Both the position numbers and the translations under genes were made by a program. From Chitinophagaceae bacterium UBA1953 (GTDB lineage Bacteria; Bacteroidota; Bacteroidia; Chitinophagales; Chitinophagaceae): a DNA stretch of 64,000 bases. The notes under the pieces were generated by a model, which did no database searches, was not told where the DNA came from, and worked only from the letters and a program-made list of their open reading frames with translations. Where the stretch lies: the NCBI GenBank assembly GCA_002336115.1, contig DDEN01000022.1, positions 186,001 to 250,000 of the forward strand, given 5' to 3'. This document shows, piece by piece, positions 52,937 to 61,932 of this stretch. The first letter of the stretch is position 1, and each line of letters begins with the position of its first letter.

Positions 52937-53179
52937 TCAGTTCAATGATTGTTTCTCAACAATTCCTTTCTGTGCATATTTCAGCACATTCAAAACCGAT
53001 TCTGTACGGGGTGATAATGTTAATTTTGTGAGCTGTTTAGCAGCTCTTTTTATTACCTCAAATTTTTCACGGAGCGTCCAGTCTTCTGCCATTGCTTTTT
53101 CTATAGCTGCTGTTTCTTCCGGCGTTGTTTCCTTATAGAGATATTGTATCAAATCTTCTGGAGTAAAATTATTTGCCAT
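52937..53179 (-). CDS. Small conserved-looking hypothetical protein
   Basis: 80 residues from the ATG at 53179 (MANNFTPEDLIQYLYKETTPEE); the longer frame to 53266 adds residues with little likeness to a protein start. The first 50 residues resemble the N-terminal helical part of Bacteroidota anti-sigma-like proteins (short helix, ETTPEE turn, then AIEKAMAEDWTLREKFEVIKR). No membrane segment is present. The function is unknown; it lies just upstream of nth on the same strand. Confidence 0.7.
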   Translation of the reverse strand: MANNFTPEDLIQYLYKETTPEETAAIEKAMAEDWTLREKFEVIKRAAKQLTKLTLSPRTESVLNVLKYAQKGIVEKQSLN

Positions 53180-53362
53180 AAGCAATCCTTTTAATTGTTT
53201 AAGGCTTTTCACATGGATTTTTATGTTCATTCCTTTGAGTAATGCTATTCGCATAATATCCGTCAAAAGAACTTATCCGGCATTCCTTTTATGGCTTATT
53301 TAAAAGAATGCTATGTTATAGAAACGCTGTTGGCAAACTTGTATTGTGCTGAAGAGGAATTT

Positions 53363-53656
53363 TTATTGATCGAACAGGAAAATATCTTCATTGTCCTTCT
53401 TCATATAGTATTTTTCCCTGGCAATTCTCTCATAGGCTGAGGGGTCGGTTTCTCTCTTTTTTAACTCGGCTTTAGCAGCCTCAATCTTCTGATCGTAATA
53501 AGTGGTGTTTGATTTCAGCTCTGCCAGCTTTTTAAACCGGCTGATTTGTGTAACCACATCATTACGGTCGAAAAAAAACATCCATACGCCAAAACCAATA
53601 ATGGTGAGGAGATACTTGTTTTTAATAATAGCCGGAATGCGGGTTAGTAAACTCAT
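53363..53656 (-). CDS. FtsB/DivIC-like septum formation protein
   Basis: 97 residues. A short cytoplasmic start, one membrane segment (YLLTIIGFGVWMFFF, about 15-30) and a coiled coil (LAELKSNTTYYDQKIEAAKAELKKRE in pieces) are followed by AYERIAREKYYMKKDNEDIF, a common FtsB/DivIC ending. It would join the divisome in the inner membrane. It follows eno, separated by a strong terminator, as is common in Bacteroidota. Confidence 0.88.
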   Translation of the reverse strand: MSLLTRIPAIIKNKYLLTIIGFGVWMFFFDRNDVVTQISRFKKLAELKSNTTYYDQKIEAAKAELKKRETDPSAYERIAREKYYMKKDNEDIFLFDQ

Positions 53657-53670
53657 TGAATTCAGTTAAT

Positions 53671-53715
53671 AAAAAACCGGTGACCAAAATAAAATTACAT
53701 TATTTCGGTCACCGG
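53671..53715 (-). terminator. Terminator after eno
   Basis: On the minus strand CCGGTGACC and GGTCACCGG form a nine-pair stem with further AT pairing inside, followed by TTTTTTATT. Confidence 0.85.
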
Positions 53716-53733
53716 CAATATAATCCGGGTTAA

Positions 53734-55026
53734 TTATTTTCCGAATTTGATTTTACCGCTGGGGTAAATTGCATTTTCACCAAGAGCTTCTTCAATGCGG
53801 ATCAACTGGTTGTATTTCGCCATACGGTCGGTACGTGAAGCAGAACCTGTTTTAATTTGTCCGCAGTTAAGAGCAACTGCCAGATCAGCAATTGTAGTAT
53901 CTTCAGTTTCGCCACTTCTGTGACTCATAATAGAAGTATAACCTGCATTTTGTGCCATTTGTACTGCATTGATGGTTTCTGTTACAGTACCAATCTGGTT
54001 TACTTTAATGAGGATACTGTTGCCAATTCCTTTATCAATACCTTCTTTCAAACGTTTCACATTGGTAACAAACAGATCATCCCCTACTAACTGGCATTTG
54101 CTGCCAATAGCTTCAGTTAATTTTTTCCAGCCTGCCCAATCATCTTCAGCCATACCATCTTCAATAGAAACAATTGGATATTTGTTTACCCATTCTGTCC
54201 AGTAAGCCACCATTTCATCGCTGGTGATTACTTTACCGGGATTGCTCTTGTAGAATTTATAAGTACCAGTTGCATCGTCGTACATTTCGCTTGATGCAGC
54301 ATCCATTGCAATTGCAATTTGTTCACCTGGTTTGTAACCTGCAGCAGAAATAGCTTCCAGTACAGTTTCAATTGCTTCTTCGTTGCTCTGAATTTCAGGA
54401 GCAAAACCACCTTCATCACCTACGTTAGTACTGTAACCTTTTTTCTTTAATACAGATTTCAGGTTGTGGAATACTTCAACACCCCAGCGTAAACCTTCGC
54501 TGAAAGTAGGAGCGCCAACAGGGATAATCATAAATTCCTGAAAATCGATTTTGTTATCAGCATGTACACCGCCGTTCATGATGTTCATTAAAGGCATTGG
54601 TAATACTGTGCTGTTAACACCACCGAGGTAACGGAAAAGAGGCAGATCAACTTCTTCAGCAGCAGCTTTGGCAACTGCCATACTTACAGCCAAAGTAGCA
54701 TTAGCACCAAGATTTCCTTTATTTTCAGAACCATCAATTTTAATAAGAAGAGCATCAATATATGCCTGGCGTGTTACATCAATACCAATTAACTGGTCTG
54801 CAATAATGTCGTTCACATTATTAACGGCTTTTAACACACCACGACCAAGAAATTTACTCTTGTCGCCATCACGAAGCTCAACAGCTTCATGCTTACCTGT
54901 TGAAGCACCACTTGGAACCGCTGCACGGCCCACAATGCCATTTTCAGTTATTACATCAACTTCAACTGTTGGATTACCACGGCTGTCGAGAATTTGTCTT
55001 GCATGGATGTCTGCGATAAAACTCAT
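53734..55026 (-). CDS. eno: Enolase
   Basis: 430 residues from the ATG at 55026 (MSFIADIHARQILDSRGNPT); the longer frame to 55164 is an unrelated extension. Enolase signatures are visible: PSGASTGKHEAVELRDGD, GDEGGFAPEI, and ILIKVNQIGTVTET followed by MSHRSGETEDTTIADLAV. It converts 2-phosphoglycerate to phosphoenolpyruvate. It is monocistronic, ending with its own terminator before the ftsB-like gene. Confidence 0.97.
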   Translation of the reverse strand: MSFIADIHARQILDSRGNPTVEVDVITENGIVGRAAVPSGASTGKHEAVELRDGDKSKFLGRGVLKAVNNVNDIIADQLIGIDVTRQAYIDALLIKIDGSENKGNLGANATLAVSMAVAKAAAEEVDLPLFRYLGGVNSTVLPMPLMNIMNGGVHADNKIDFQEFMIIPVGAPTFSEGLRWGVEVFHNLKSVLKKKGYSTNVGDEGGFAPEIQSNEEAIETVLEAISAAGYKPGEQIAIAMDAASSEMYDDATGTYKFYKSNPGKVITSDEMVAYWTEWVNKYPIVSIEDGMAEDDWAGWKKLTEAIGSKCQLVGDDLFVTNVKRLKEGIDKGIGNSILIKVNQIGTVTETINAVQMAQNAGYTSIMSHRSGETEDTTIADLAVALNCGQIKTGSASRTDRMAKYNQLIRIEEALGENAIYPSGKIKFGK

Positions 55027-55230
55027 AATCTTTTGTTTGTAATTTTTAAATGCTGAGTCGTGAAGGAAAGAAACCTGTTCACCGTTTGATAGCTTCTGTC
55101 TAAATTTATACGGGACTTTGCTTCTTTTTTCTGACTTTGAAATTTCGGTGCAAAGAAAAGACATTAACGGGGAGGAACAAAGTACTCATATCAGGGAATT
55201 GGTTATTTTTAGTCAGTAACTAACAATTGT

Positions 55231-55797
55231 ATGGATACACATCTGCTTACTTCCGTAGCTATGGGCATTGCATTGAGTGCTTGTTGTGGTTTCAGGGTCT
55301 TTATTCCAATGGCCGGGGCATCGCTGGCAGCTTACCTGCATTGGTACAATGTTCCTACCGATATGCAATGGATTGGTACTTTGCCCGCTATTATTTGTTT
55401 TGCTGTTGCAGCCGTGCTTGAAATTGCTGCTTATTATATCCCTTTTGTTGACAATCTGCTTGATACTATTGCCACTCCACTTGCCATTGGAGCAGGTACT
55501 GTACTTGCTGCGTCATTTTTACCTGTTTCGGAATTTGACCCGATGCTGAAGTGGATTTTAGCCATTATTGCCGGTGGAGGTGCAGCCGGAACTGTACAGG
55601 CAGGGACGGGACTACTCAGATTGGCCTCTTCCAAAACAACAGCAGGAATGGGAAATGGCATTGTTGCAACCGGGGAGAATGCTGCCGCTATTGGCGGAAC
55701 AGCCTTAAGCTTTGTAATACCAATTACCATTGCAATTGTGATGGTGCTTGTAATAGGATGGGTGCTGATGAAAATCGGAAGAAGATTTTTTACTTGA
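55231..55797 (+). CDS. DUF4126 membrane protein
   Basis: 188 residues, about five membrane segments, rich in Gly and Ala. The start HLLTSVAMGIALSACCGFRVFIPM and the ending FVIPITIAIVMVLVIGWVLMKIGRRFF match DUF4126. The function of the family is unknown. The stop codon at 55795-55797 overlaps the first base pair of a REP palindrome by two bases, so the hairpin may shape the 3' end of this mRNA. Confidence 0.85.
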   Translation: MDTHLLTSVAMGIALSACCGFRVFIPMAGASLAAYLHWYNVPTDMQWIGTLPAIICFAVAAVLEIAAYYIPFVDNLLDTIATPLAIGAGTVLAASFLPVSEFDPMLKWILAIIAGGGAAGTVQAGTGLLRLASSKTTAGMGNGIVATGENAAAIGGTALSFVIPITIAIVMVLVIGWVLMKIGRRFFT

Positions 55798-55827
55798 TGT
55801 CTGTTCACCTGTAAGGTGACTGGCATC
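55796..55827. repeat. REP palindrome 1 flanking the transposase remnant
   Basis: 32 bases; outer arms GATGTC / GGCATC, inner stem TCACCT / AGGTGA with a three-base loop. It is the inverted counterpart of 56455-56486, identical at 26 of 32 positions. Confidence 0.85.
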
Positions 55828-55868
55828 AGATAAACAAAACAAAAACGATACTTGATTTAAACACAAGC

Positions 55869-56452
55869 ATGACCTTTAAAGAACACACACTTTACCATAT
55901 TTACAACAGAAGTATAAACAAGGAAGTACTTTTCAAATCGCATGAGGATTATTTGAAATTTCTGGCCATGATACGTAAACACTTAAGTGAAAACTGTGAA
56001 ATTCTATGCTGGTGTTTAATGCCAAATCATTTTCATCTTCTTGTAAATACTACAACAAAAAGTGTGGAAGTACATAAAGTAGGAGGATTGCAATTACAAG
56101 TATTACAAAATGCGATTAAAAATCTGCTTAGCTGTACAGCAAATCTTATAATCATATTTATACCAGAACCGGAAATTTATTTCAGCAAAAAACAAAAGCT
56201 AAAGAAATTCTGACTGAGGGAAGAAATGTATTCCATTATATTCATCAAAATCCATGGAAAGCAGAATTGGTATGCAAACCTGAATACTGGGTGTATTCTT
56301 CATTAAAAGATTTCCTTAAGTACAGAAATGGAACTTTGTGTAACCAAGGAACAGCTTTTAAATTATTGGATTTAAATGAATGCACATTATATACAGATAC
56401 ATATCAAGCAGTGTCAAATAAATTGATTTTGGAATTAGGACTCAATAACTAA
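55869..56452 (+). pseudogene. REP-associated tyrosine transposase (RAYT, Y1 family), frameshifted
   Basis: The frame from 55869 encodes TFKEHTLYHIYNRSINKEVLF, the HUH motif MPNHFHLLV (His54, His56) and VGGLQLQVLQNAIKNLLS, then leaves the family. Dropping back by one base near 56133-56134 restores YSKSYNHIYTRTGNLFQQ, with the catalytic Tyr region, followed by HYIHQNPWKAELV and a stop at 56450-56452. One missing base therefore explains both parts; the repaired protein would be about 194 residues, normal for RAYTs. It sits between two inverted REPs. Confidence 0.88.
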
Positions 56453-56454
56453 AC

Positions 56455-56486
56455 GATGTCAGTCACCCTTTGGGTGAGCAGACATC
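56455..56486. repeat. REP palindrome 2 flanking the transposase remnant
   Basis: 32 bases, the reverse-complement partner of the copy at 55796-55827. The inner stem differs by a paired change (T-A to C-G), so the hairpin is kept. Confidence 0.85.
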
Positions 56487-56488
56487 TA

Positions 56489-57391
56489 TCAGCTTTGGTT
56501 CTGCGTTAAATTCCTGAACACATCTTCCAAGCTATTTAAATCACCTGTTAAGGAAAGTATATTCAGGTTTTTTTCTAAACTTATTTTAATAAGATTCTTT
56601 TTAAGCTGTTCTGGATTATCTGTTTTAAAATTCCATGTTGTTCGATCAATTCGGTTGATATTTTGAATTTCATCAAAGATTGATTCTTCCACGTCCTCTT
56701 TAATTGTAAGAGTTACTGATCCGGCATGAACTTTTTTTAACAAATTTGAAAGTAGATCATCAGCTACAATTGTTCCTTTGTTAATGATGATCACCCTGTC
56801 GCAAACAGCCTGCACTTCCTGCATTATGTGAGATGAGAAAAGTACAGTTTTGTTTTTTCCTAATTCTTTAATCACATTGCGTATTTCAATAATCTGGTTG
56901 GGATCAAGTCCCGATGTCGGTTCATCTAAAATCAACACTTCCGGATCGTGTATTAATGCTGCTGCAAGTCCAACTCTTTGTTTGTAACCCTTAGAAAGCT
57001 GCCCGATTTTTTTATGGGCTTCGGGGGTTAATCCCACCTGCTGAATAACCCGACTGATCTTTTCTTTTTTATTTTCAACTTTATGTACTTCTGCAATAAA
57101 CTCCAGGTATTCTTTTACATACATTTCATAGTACAGCGAATTACTTTCGGGCAGGTAGCCAATTTTCTGCTTGGTATGCAAGGGATCTGCTTTCACATTT
57201 ACATCACAAACCAAAGCATCGCCATCACTCGGCTGCAAATAACCGGTAATCATTTTCATGGTTGTACTCTTACCTGCTCCGTTCGGACCAAGAAAGCCAA
57301 CAATCTCTCCTTTATTTACTTTGAAAGAAATATTATTTACAGCTTTCTGCTCACCATAAATCTTAACCAGATTTTTCACATCAATAGACAT
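56489..57391 (-). CDS. gldA: Gliding-motility ABC transporter ATPase GldA
   Basis: 300 residues from the ATG at 57391 (MSIDVKNLVKIYGEQKAVNN); the frame to 57409 adds six residues. Walker A GPNGAGKST, signature LSKGYKQRVG, Walker B VLILDEPTSGLDP and the H-loop SSHIMQEV are intact. The C-terminal part matches GldA. In Flavobacterium it works with the GldF and GldG membrane subunits, neither of which is nearby. It could also be another ABC-2 exporter ATPase. Confidence 0.85.
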   Translation of the reverse strand: MSIDVKNLVKIYGEQKAVNNISFKVNKGEIVGFLGPNGAGKSTTMKMITGYLQPSDGDALVCDVNVKADPLHTKQKIGYLPESNSLYYEMYVKEYLEFIAEVHKVENKKEKISRVIQQVGLTPEAHKKIGQLSKGYKQRVGLAAALIHDPEVLILDEPTSGLDPNQIIEIRNVIKELGKNKTVLFSSHIMQEVQAVCDRVIIINKGTIVADDLLSNLLKKVHAGSVTLTIKEDVEESIFDEIQNINRIDRTTWNFKTDNPEQLKKNLIKISLEKNLNILSLTGDLNSLEDVFRNLTQNQS

Positions 57392-57441
57392 ACAAATGCG
57401 TTTGCTCAAAAATAGAGGAAATTTAGTTGACAGCCTTCCTG

Positions 57442-59349
57442 TCAGTGCAGTAATAAAACCGTTCCTTTTTGATGATATATTTTACCGTTGCGTTTGTATT
57501 GAATTGTCCAGATATAATTCCCTTGTTCAGAATCCAGACCTTTATATTTTCCATCCCAGCCATTAAAAAGCGAATCACTGAAAAATATTTTCTGCCCCCA
57601 GCGGTTGTAGAGATTGAATGAAAATTCCTCAATTCTGAAATATGCTTTTGCTTTCAGCACATCATTCAGCCCGTCATTGTTTGGTGTAAACGCATTGGGC
57701 ACAAAAATCTGATCGGCACAATCCTGGTAAACAATTATTTTGTCGTCGGTTGACGTTCCGCATTTGTTGCCAACAGTTACAGAATAAGTCCCGGCATTTG
57801 TAACTGTAATCACACTATCAGTACTGCTATTACTCCATAAATAAGATTCAGCAATCGGATTTGTTGCAATCAGCGTAACAGGCTCGTAATAACAAAGCGT
57901 TGTATCATTACCAAGATTTACTGTTGGCGTATAGTTTCTTGTTATAATAAAACTGTCTGTTCGGTTACAAACCCCATCGCCAGTAAGCAGAGTATATGTA
58001 CCGGCATCAGATAAAGTTCGTTGTGGTGAAATATTGCCATCATTCCACAAATAAGAAGTGGCGGTCGCCTGTTGTACATCAACATCAAGTGTTGCAGCAT
58101 TGCACAGTAATGTATTATACGGAAGCATCCGCTGTAATAAATTCTGCTGAACAACCATTGTTATTGTTGAAGAGCTGCTGCAACCTCCCGATGTAATAAC
58201 ATTCAATGTATAAATTCCACCATCAGTTGTAGATGCGTTTGGTATAATAAGCTGACTGGTATTTGCAGACAGAGTTGTTAAATTATGTTGCCATGTATAT
58301 TGTAAGGAGTTAGTGGTTGTTAAAATATTTAATGTATCCTGTTCACAAATCGGTTGCTGTGCCTGCAATACCGGTGCAACAGGCGCATATACATTTACAG
58401 GAATAAGAGGTGAAACTGAGCGGCAGTTATTTGAGTTAATGAGGCCATTCTCTGCAACAAGCAACCTGTATGTGCCGCTGTTGCTCAACTGAACATTTTT
58501 GAGCGACAGAAAAGAGGTTGTTTCACCGGGAATATCTGTCCAGTTACCTGTTGCACTTTTAAACTGCCATTGATATACCTGGTTGCTGTAATATCCCTGC
58601 TCCACATTACCGGCAATATTGATATTTCCTCCTACACATACATCGTTTGTATTGGAATAAAGTCCTGTCACCACAGGCGACATTGCAGGGCCACACAATG
58701 TAAACTCAATATCATCTAAACAAAGATCATTACCCATTCCTCCAACCTGATTATTATAAATACGAAGTATTACGGATGATTCACCGGAAGGGAGCGTAAA
58801 ATAAAACCCATACTGTGTCCATGTAAATGTGCTGTACCTCGGAACTGTATTAGTAAAAAAGTTTGCCAGTACATTTCCTGTAGCTGCACTCGCTATTTCA
58901 AATTTCAAAATGGGATCAAGCGGGCTGGTACCCCCCAAGGGCATTAGATTAGCAATCCATGCTGAGAAATAAAGCTTTGATCCTGAACATAAATTATTGA
59001 CAGATGTTTCATAAAATTTTCCCGCTGTATAATCAGCATTTACCACCATCATATATCCTGATCCCGAATGATCATTACCAATATGCCAAACACCGAACTG
59101 CTTACCTCCAGTTGCAATATCAGCAGTTGACCTGCGAATGCCATATTCACCATCATTTACCAGGCTAAGCGAATCAAAGGTATAAGTTGTGATCCCTGAA
59201 GGCAGGCGTGGCCCCGAGGGGGCTACGGAAGAATTTCCACCAAAATCTTCTTTAAACAAAACATTCCCTGAACACTGTGCATTGCTGCCAAATGAGATAA
59301 GACTAAACAATAAACAAGCAAAGCAAAATCTGAAGACTTTTTTCTTCAT
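57442..59349 (-). CDS. T9SS type B sorting-domain protein with Ig-like repeats
   Basis: 635 residues with a signal peptide (to SNAQ). An N-terminal lectin/jelly-roll-like part (about 30-220), several PKD/Ig-like domains (about 230-540) and a C-terminal CHU_C type B sorting domain (IFVPNAFTPNNDGLNDVLKA, FNLYNRWGQKIF, GNYIWTIQYKRNGK) are visible. It is exported by the type IX system and probably attached to or released from the cell surface. It lies next to gldA, on the same strand. Confidence 0.9.
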   Translation of the reverse strand: MKKKVFRFCFACLLFSLISFGSNAQCSGNVLFKEDFGGNSSVAPSGPRLPSGITTYTFDSLSLVNDGEYGIRRSTADIATGGKQFGVWHIGNDHSGSGYMMVVNADYTAGKFYETSVNNLCSGSKLYFSAWIANLMPLGGTSPLDPILKFEIASAATGNVLANFFTNTVPRYSTFTWTQYGFYFTLPSGESSVILRIYNNQVGGMGNDLCLDDIEFTLCGPAMSPVVTGLYSNTNDVCVGGNINIAGNVEQGYYSNQVYQWQFKSATGNWTDIPGETTSFLSLKNVQLSNSGTYRLLVAENGLINSNNCRSVSPLIPVNVYAPVAPVLQAQQPICEQDTLNILTTTNSLQYTWQHNLTTLSANTSQLIIPNASTTDGGIYTLNVITSGGCSSSSTITMVVQQNLLQRMLPYNTLLCNAATLDVDVQQATATSYLWNDGNISPQRTLSDAGTYTLLTGDGVCNRTDSFIITRNYTPTVNLGNDTTLCYYEPVTLIATNPIAESYLWSNSSTDSVITVTNAGTYSVTVGNKCGTSTDDKIIVYQDCADQIFVPNAFTPNNDGLNDVLKAKAYFRIEEFSFNLYNRWGQKIFFSDSLFNGWDGKYKGLDSEQGNYIWTIQYKRNGKIYHQKGTVLLLH

Positions 59350-59385
59350 CAGTTAAATTCAAAGCATTAAAAGTAAATAATAATG

Positions 59386-59427
59386 CCTTACATAAAAAAT
59401 GAAGCCCCTGCTTAATAACAAGGGCTT
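59386..59427 (-). terminator. Terminator after prpE
   Basis: On the minus strand AAGCCCTT and AGGGGCTT (one mismatch) enclose TGTTATTAAGC and are followed by CATTTTTT. Confidence 0.6.
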
Positions 59428-59549
59428 AATAAAAAACCAACCATATGAACAGACATCGAACTAACCAATAGAGCAGGTTATAGTTCTTTCAATGTTAAGA
59501 CCATCACAGCACATTATACGCTGCATACGGTATTGCTTTTTGCAGATAT

Positions 59550-61460
59550 TTACTGCTGTAGCTGATTTTCAAATGCCATGCCCAGTTTACGGTCGGAAAG
59601 TTTTTGTTTGATTTCATCAAGAATACCGGGATCATCAATTGTTGATGGAACATCGAAAGCAACACCATCAGCAATTTTCCGCATGGTTTTTCGCAATATT
59701 TTTCCACTCCTTGTTTTTGGAAGCCGTTTTACGATTGCTGCATTTCTGAAATAGGCAATAGCGCCGATCTTTTCCCTTATTAAATGCACAAGGTCGTCTT
59801 CAAGCGTCAACTCATCCAATTGTTTCCCATCTTTCAGCACAACTAATGCAATGGGGCGCTGGCCACGCAGTTCATCTGCAATACCCATCACCGCACATTC
59901 TGCAACTGCAGGATGTGATGCAACCAGTTCTTCCATTTCACCGGTACTTAACCGATGGCCGCTGACATTGATTACATCATCCACACGACCCATGATGTAC
60001 ACATATCCATCCTCATCTTTATAACCACCATCTCCTGTTTGATAATAACCGGGAAAATGTTGCAGATAACCCGCTACAAAACGATCATCATTCCGCCATA
60101 ATGTTGGCAAACATCCGGGAGGCAATGGAAGTTTTGCCGCAATGTATCCTTCTTTGCTGTTTCCTAATTCAACACCATCATCCGACAAAATATGAATATC
60201 ATAACCGCACACCGGCAAACCCGCCGATCCTGCTTTTGGTTCCAGTTGTTCAACACCCATCATAATACCAACCATAGGCCAGCCTGTTTCTGTTTGCCAC
60301 CAGTGATCGATTACAGGAATGTTCAGCAAGTCTTTAATCCAGTAATAAGTAGGAGGATCGCAACGTTCGCCTGCAAGAAATAAATGTTTTAAACAAGTCA
60401 GGTCGTACTTCTTCAGCAAATCGCCCTCATGGTCTTCTTTTTTAATTGCACGGATAGCAGTGGGTGCGGTAAACATTACTTTTACGTTGTACTCACTAAT
60501 TACTCTCCAGAAAGCGCCTGCATCGGGAGTACGGATTGGTTTCCCTTCATACAAAATAGTGGTGCAACCATGCAGTAATGGGCCATATACAATATATGAA
60601 TGACCAACCACCCAGCCTACATCGCTTGCTGCCCAGAAAACATCACCTGCATGAACATTATAAATATGATCCATGCTGAACTTTAATGCAGTTGCATAAC
60701 CACCATGATCCCTGATGATTCCTTTTGGTTTTCCGGTTGTGCCTGAAGTGTAAAGAATATATAAGGGATCAATTGATTGTACCGGCACACAATCAACCGG
60801 CTTCCCTTTCATTAAATCATTAAAATCATATTCATCAATCCCATTGAGTTCGTCATAATTTTTCTTGCGCTGAAAATAAATTTTATGCAGCGGTTTGTGA
60901 ACCGATTCTGCAATTCCCTGGTCAACCATAGGTTTGTACGGAATAATGCGGTCGAATTCAATGCCGTAAGATGCGGAGATCACTGCTTTGGGATGTGAAT
61001 CATCAATACGCATAGCCAGTTCGTGCGGAGCAAAACCACCAAACACCACTGAATGAATTGCGCCAATACGTGCACATGCAAGCATGGCAATAATGGCTTC
61101 AGGAATCATTGGCATGTAAATGATTACCGTATCGCCTTTACCAATTCCAAGCCGTTGAAGACCTCCTGCAAATTTTGCAACAGCAGTTGTTAACTCTGCA
61201 TACGTATATTTTTCCACAGTATGAGCAACCGGCGAATCATAAATCAATGCTGTCTGATCGCCTCTTCCGTTCTTTACATGATAATCGAGGCACAGATAAG
61301 ATGTATTGATTTCACCATCTTCAAACCAACGGTAAAATCCTTTTTCGTTTTGAGAGAGAATAACTGACGGCTGTTTATGCCAGTCTAATTTTTGAGCTTG
61401 CTCTTTCCAGAAAAGCTCTTTCTGCGAAATGCTTTTTTCATATATGGCTTTGTAACTCAT
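59550..61460 (-). CDS. prpE: Propionyl-CoA synthetase / acyl-CoA synthetase
   Basis: 636 residues of the adenylate-forming family. YTSGTTGKPKGIIRDHGGY is the PrpE-like ATP motif, WWQTETGWPM follows, and PKTRSGKILRK holds the conserved regulatory Lys. The N-terminus YEKSISQKELFWKEQAQKLDWHKQP matches the acetyl/propionyl-CoA synthetase cap. It makes propionyl- or acetyl-CoA from the acid, ATP and CoA. It is 97 bases downstream of a receiver gene and a transporter-fused kinase. Confidence 0.9.
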   Translation of the reverse strand: MSYKAIYEKSISQKELFWKEQAQKLDWHKQPSVILSQNEKGFYRWFEDGEINTSYLCLDYHVKNGRGDQTALIYDSPVAHTVEKYTYAELTTAVAKFAGGLQRLGIGKGDTVIIYMPMIPEAIIAMLACARIGAIHSVVFGGFAPHELAMRIDDSHPKAVISASYGIEFDRIIPYKPMVDQGIAESVHKPLHKIYFQRKKNYDELNGIDEYDFNDLMKGKPVDCVPVQSIDPLYILYTSGTTGKPKGIIRDHGGYATALKFSMDHIYNVHAGDVFWAASDVGWVVGHSYIVYGPLLHGCTTILYEGKPIRTPDAGAFWRVISEYNVKVMFTAPTAIRAIKKEDHEGDLLKKYDLTCLKHLFLAGERCDPPTYYWIKDLLNIPVIDHWWQTETGWPMVGIMMGVEQLEPKAGSAGLPVCGYDIHILSDDGVELGNSKEGYIAAKLPLPPGCLPTLWRNDDRFVAGYLQHFPGYYQTGDGGYKDEDGYVYIMGRVDDVINVSGHRLSTGEMEELVASHPAVAECAVMGIADELRGQRPIALVVLKDGKQLDELTLEDDLVHLIREKIGAIAYFRNAAIVKRLPKTRSGKILRKTMRKIADGVAFDVPSTIDDPGILDEIKQKLSDRKLGMAFENQLQQ

Positions 61461-61557
61461 AATCGTTGTTAAACTTTGTTTACAAGTTACTTCACATAAA
61501 GTGCAGAACCATTGAAACTATACTCAATTAGCAAAAAAAATGCAGAAAATGTACCGG

Positions 61558-61923
61558 TCAGGATGCCATAAGACCTTTAACCTGCTTCATCAGTTCACGG
61601 GTACTGAAAGGCTTGGTAATGTAGAGTGATGCCCCAAGATCATATCCTTTCTGTATATCACTTTCTTTACTTTTTGCACTGAGAAAAACGACCTTAATAT
61701 CTTTCAGCCGCTTTGTTTCTTTAATGTATTTGCAGATAGCATAGCCATCCACATCCGGCATCATAATATCGAGTAAAACGAGTGAGGGCATTTCAATGTT
61801 AATAAGCTCAAGAGCTTCAGTGCCATTGCGGGCAACCTTTACTTCATAGCCATCTTTCTTCATCAGGAACTCTAATGACATCAGTATATATGGATCATCA
61901 TCAACAACAAGAATTTTCTGCAT
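61558..61923 (-). CDS. Receiver-only response regulator
   Basis: 121 residues, a single receiver domain: acidic pocket VVDDD, phosphoacceptor Asp52 in LVLLDIMMPDVDG, VFLSAKS and Lys in YITKPF. There is no DNA-binding output domain. It starts 9 bases after the stop of the kinase gene and lies 97 bases before prpE, so the three probably form a unit; it may hand phosphate to another regulator. Confidence 0.93.
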   Translation of the reverse strand: MQKILVVDDDPYILMSLEFLMKKDGYEVKVARNGTEALELINIEMPSLVLLDIMMPDVDGYAICKYIKETKRLKDIKVVFLSAKSKESDIQKGYDLGASLYITKPFSTRELMKQVKGLMAS

Positions 61924-61932
61924 AGCTTTTTA

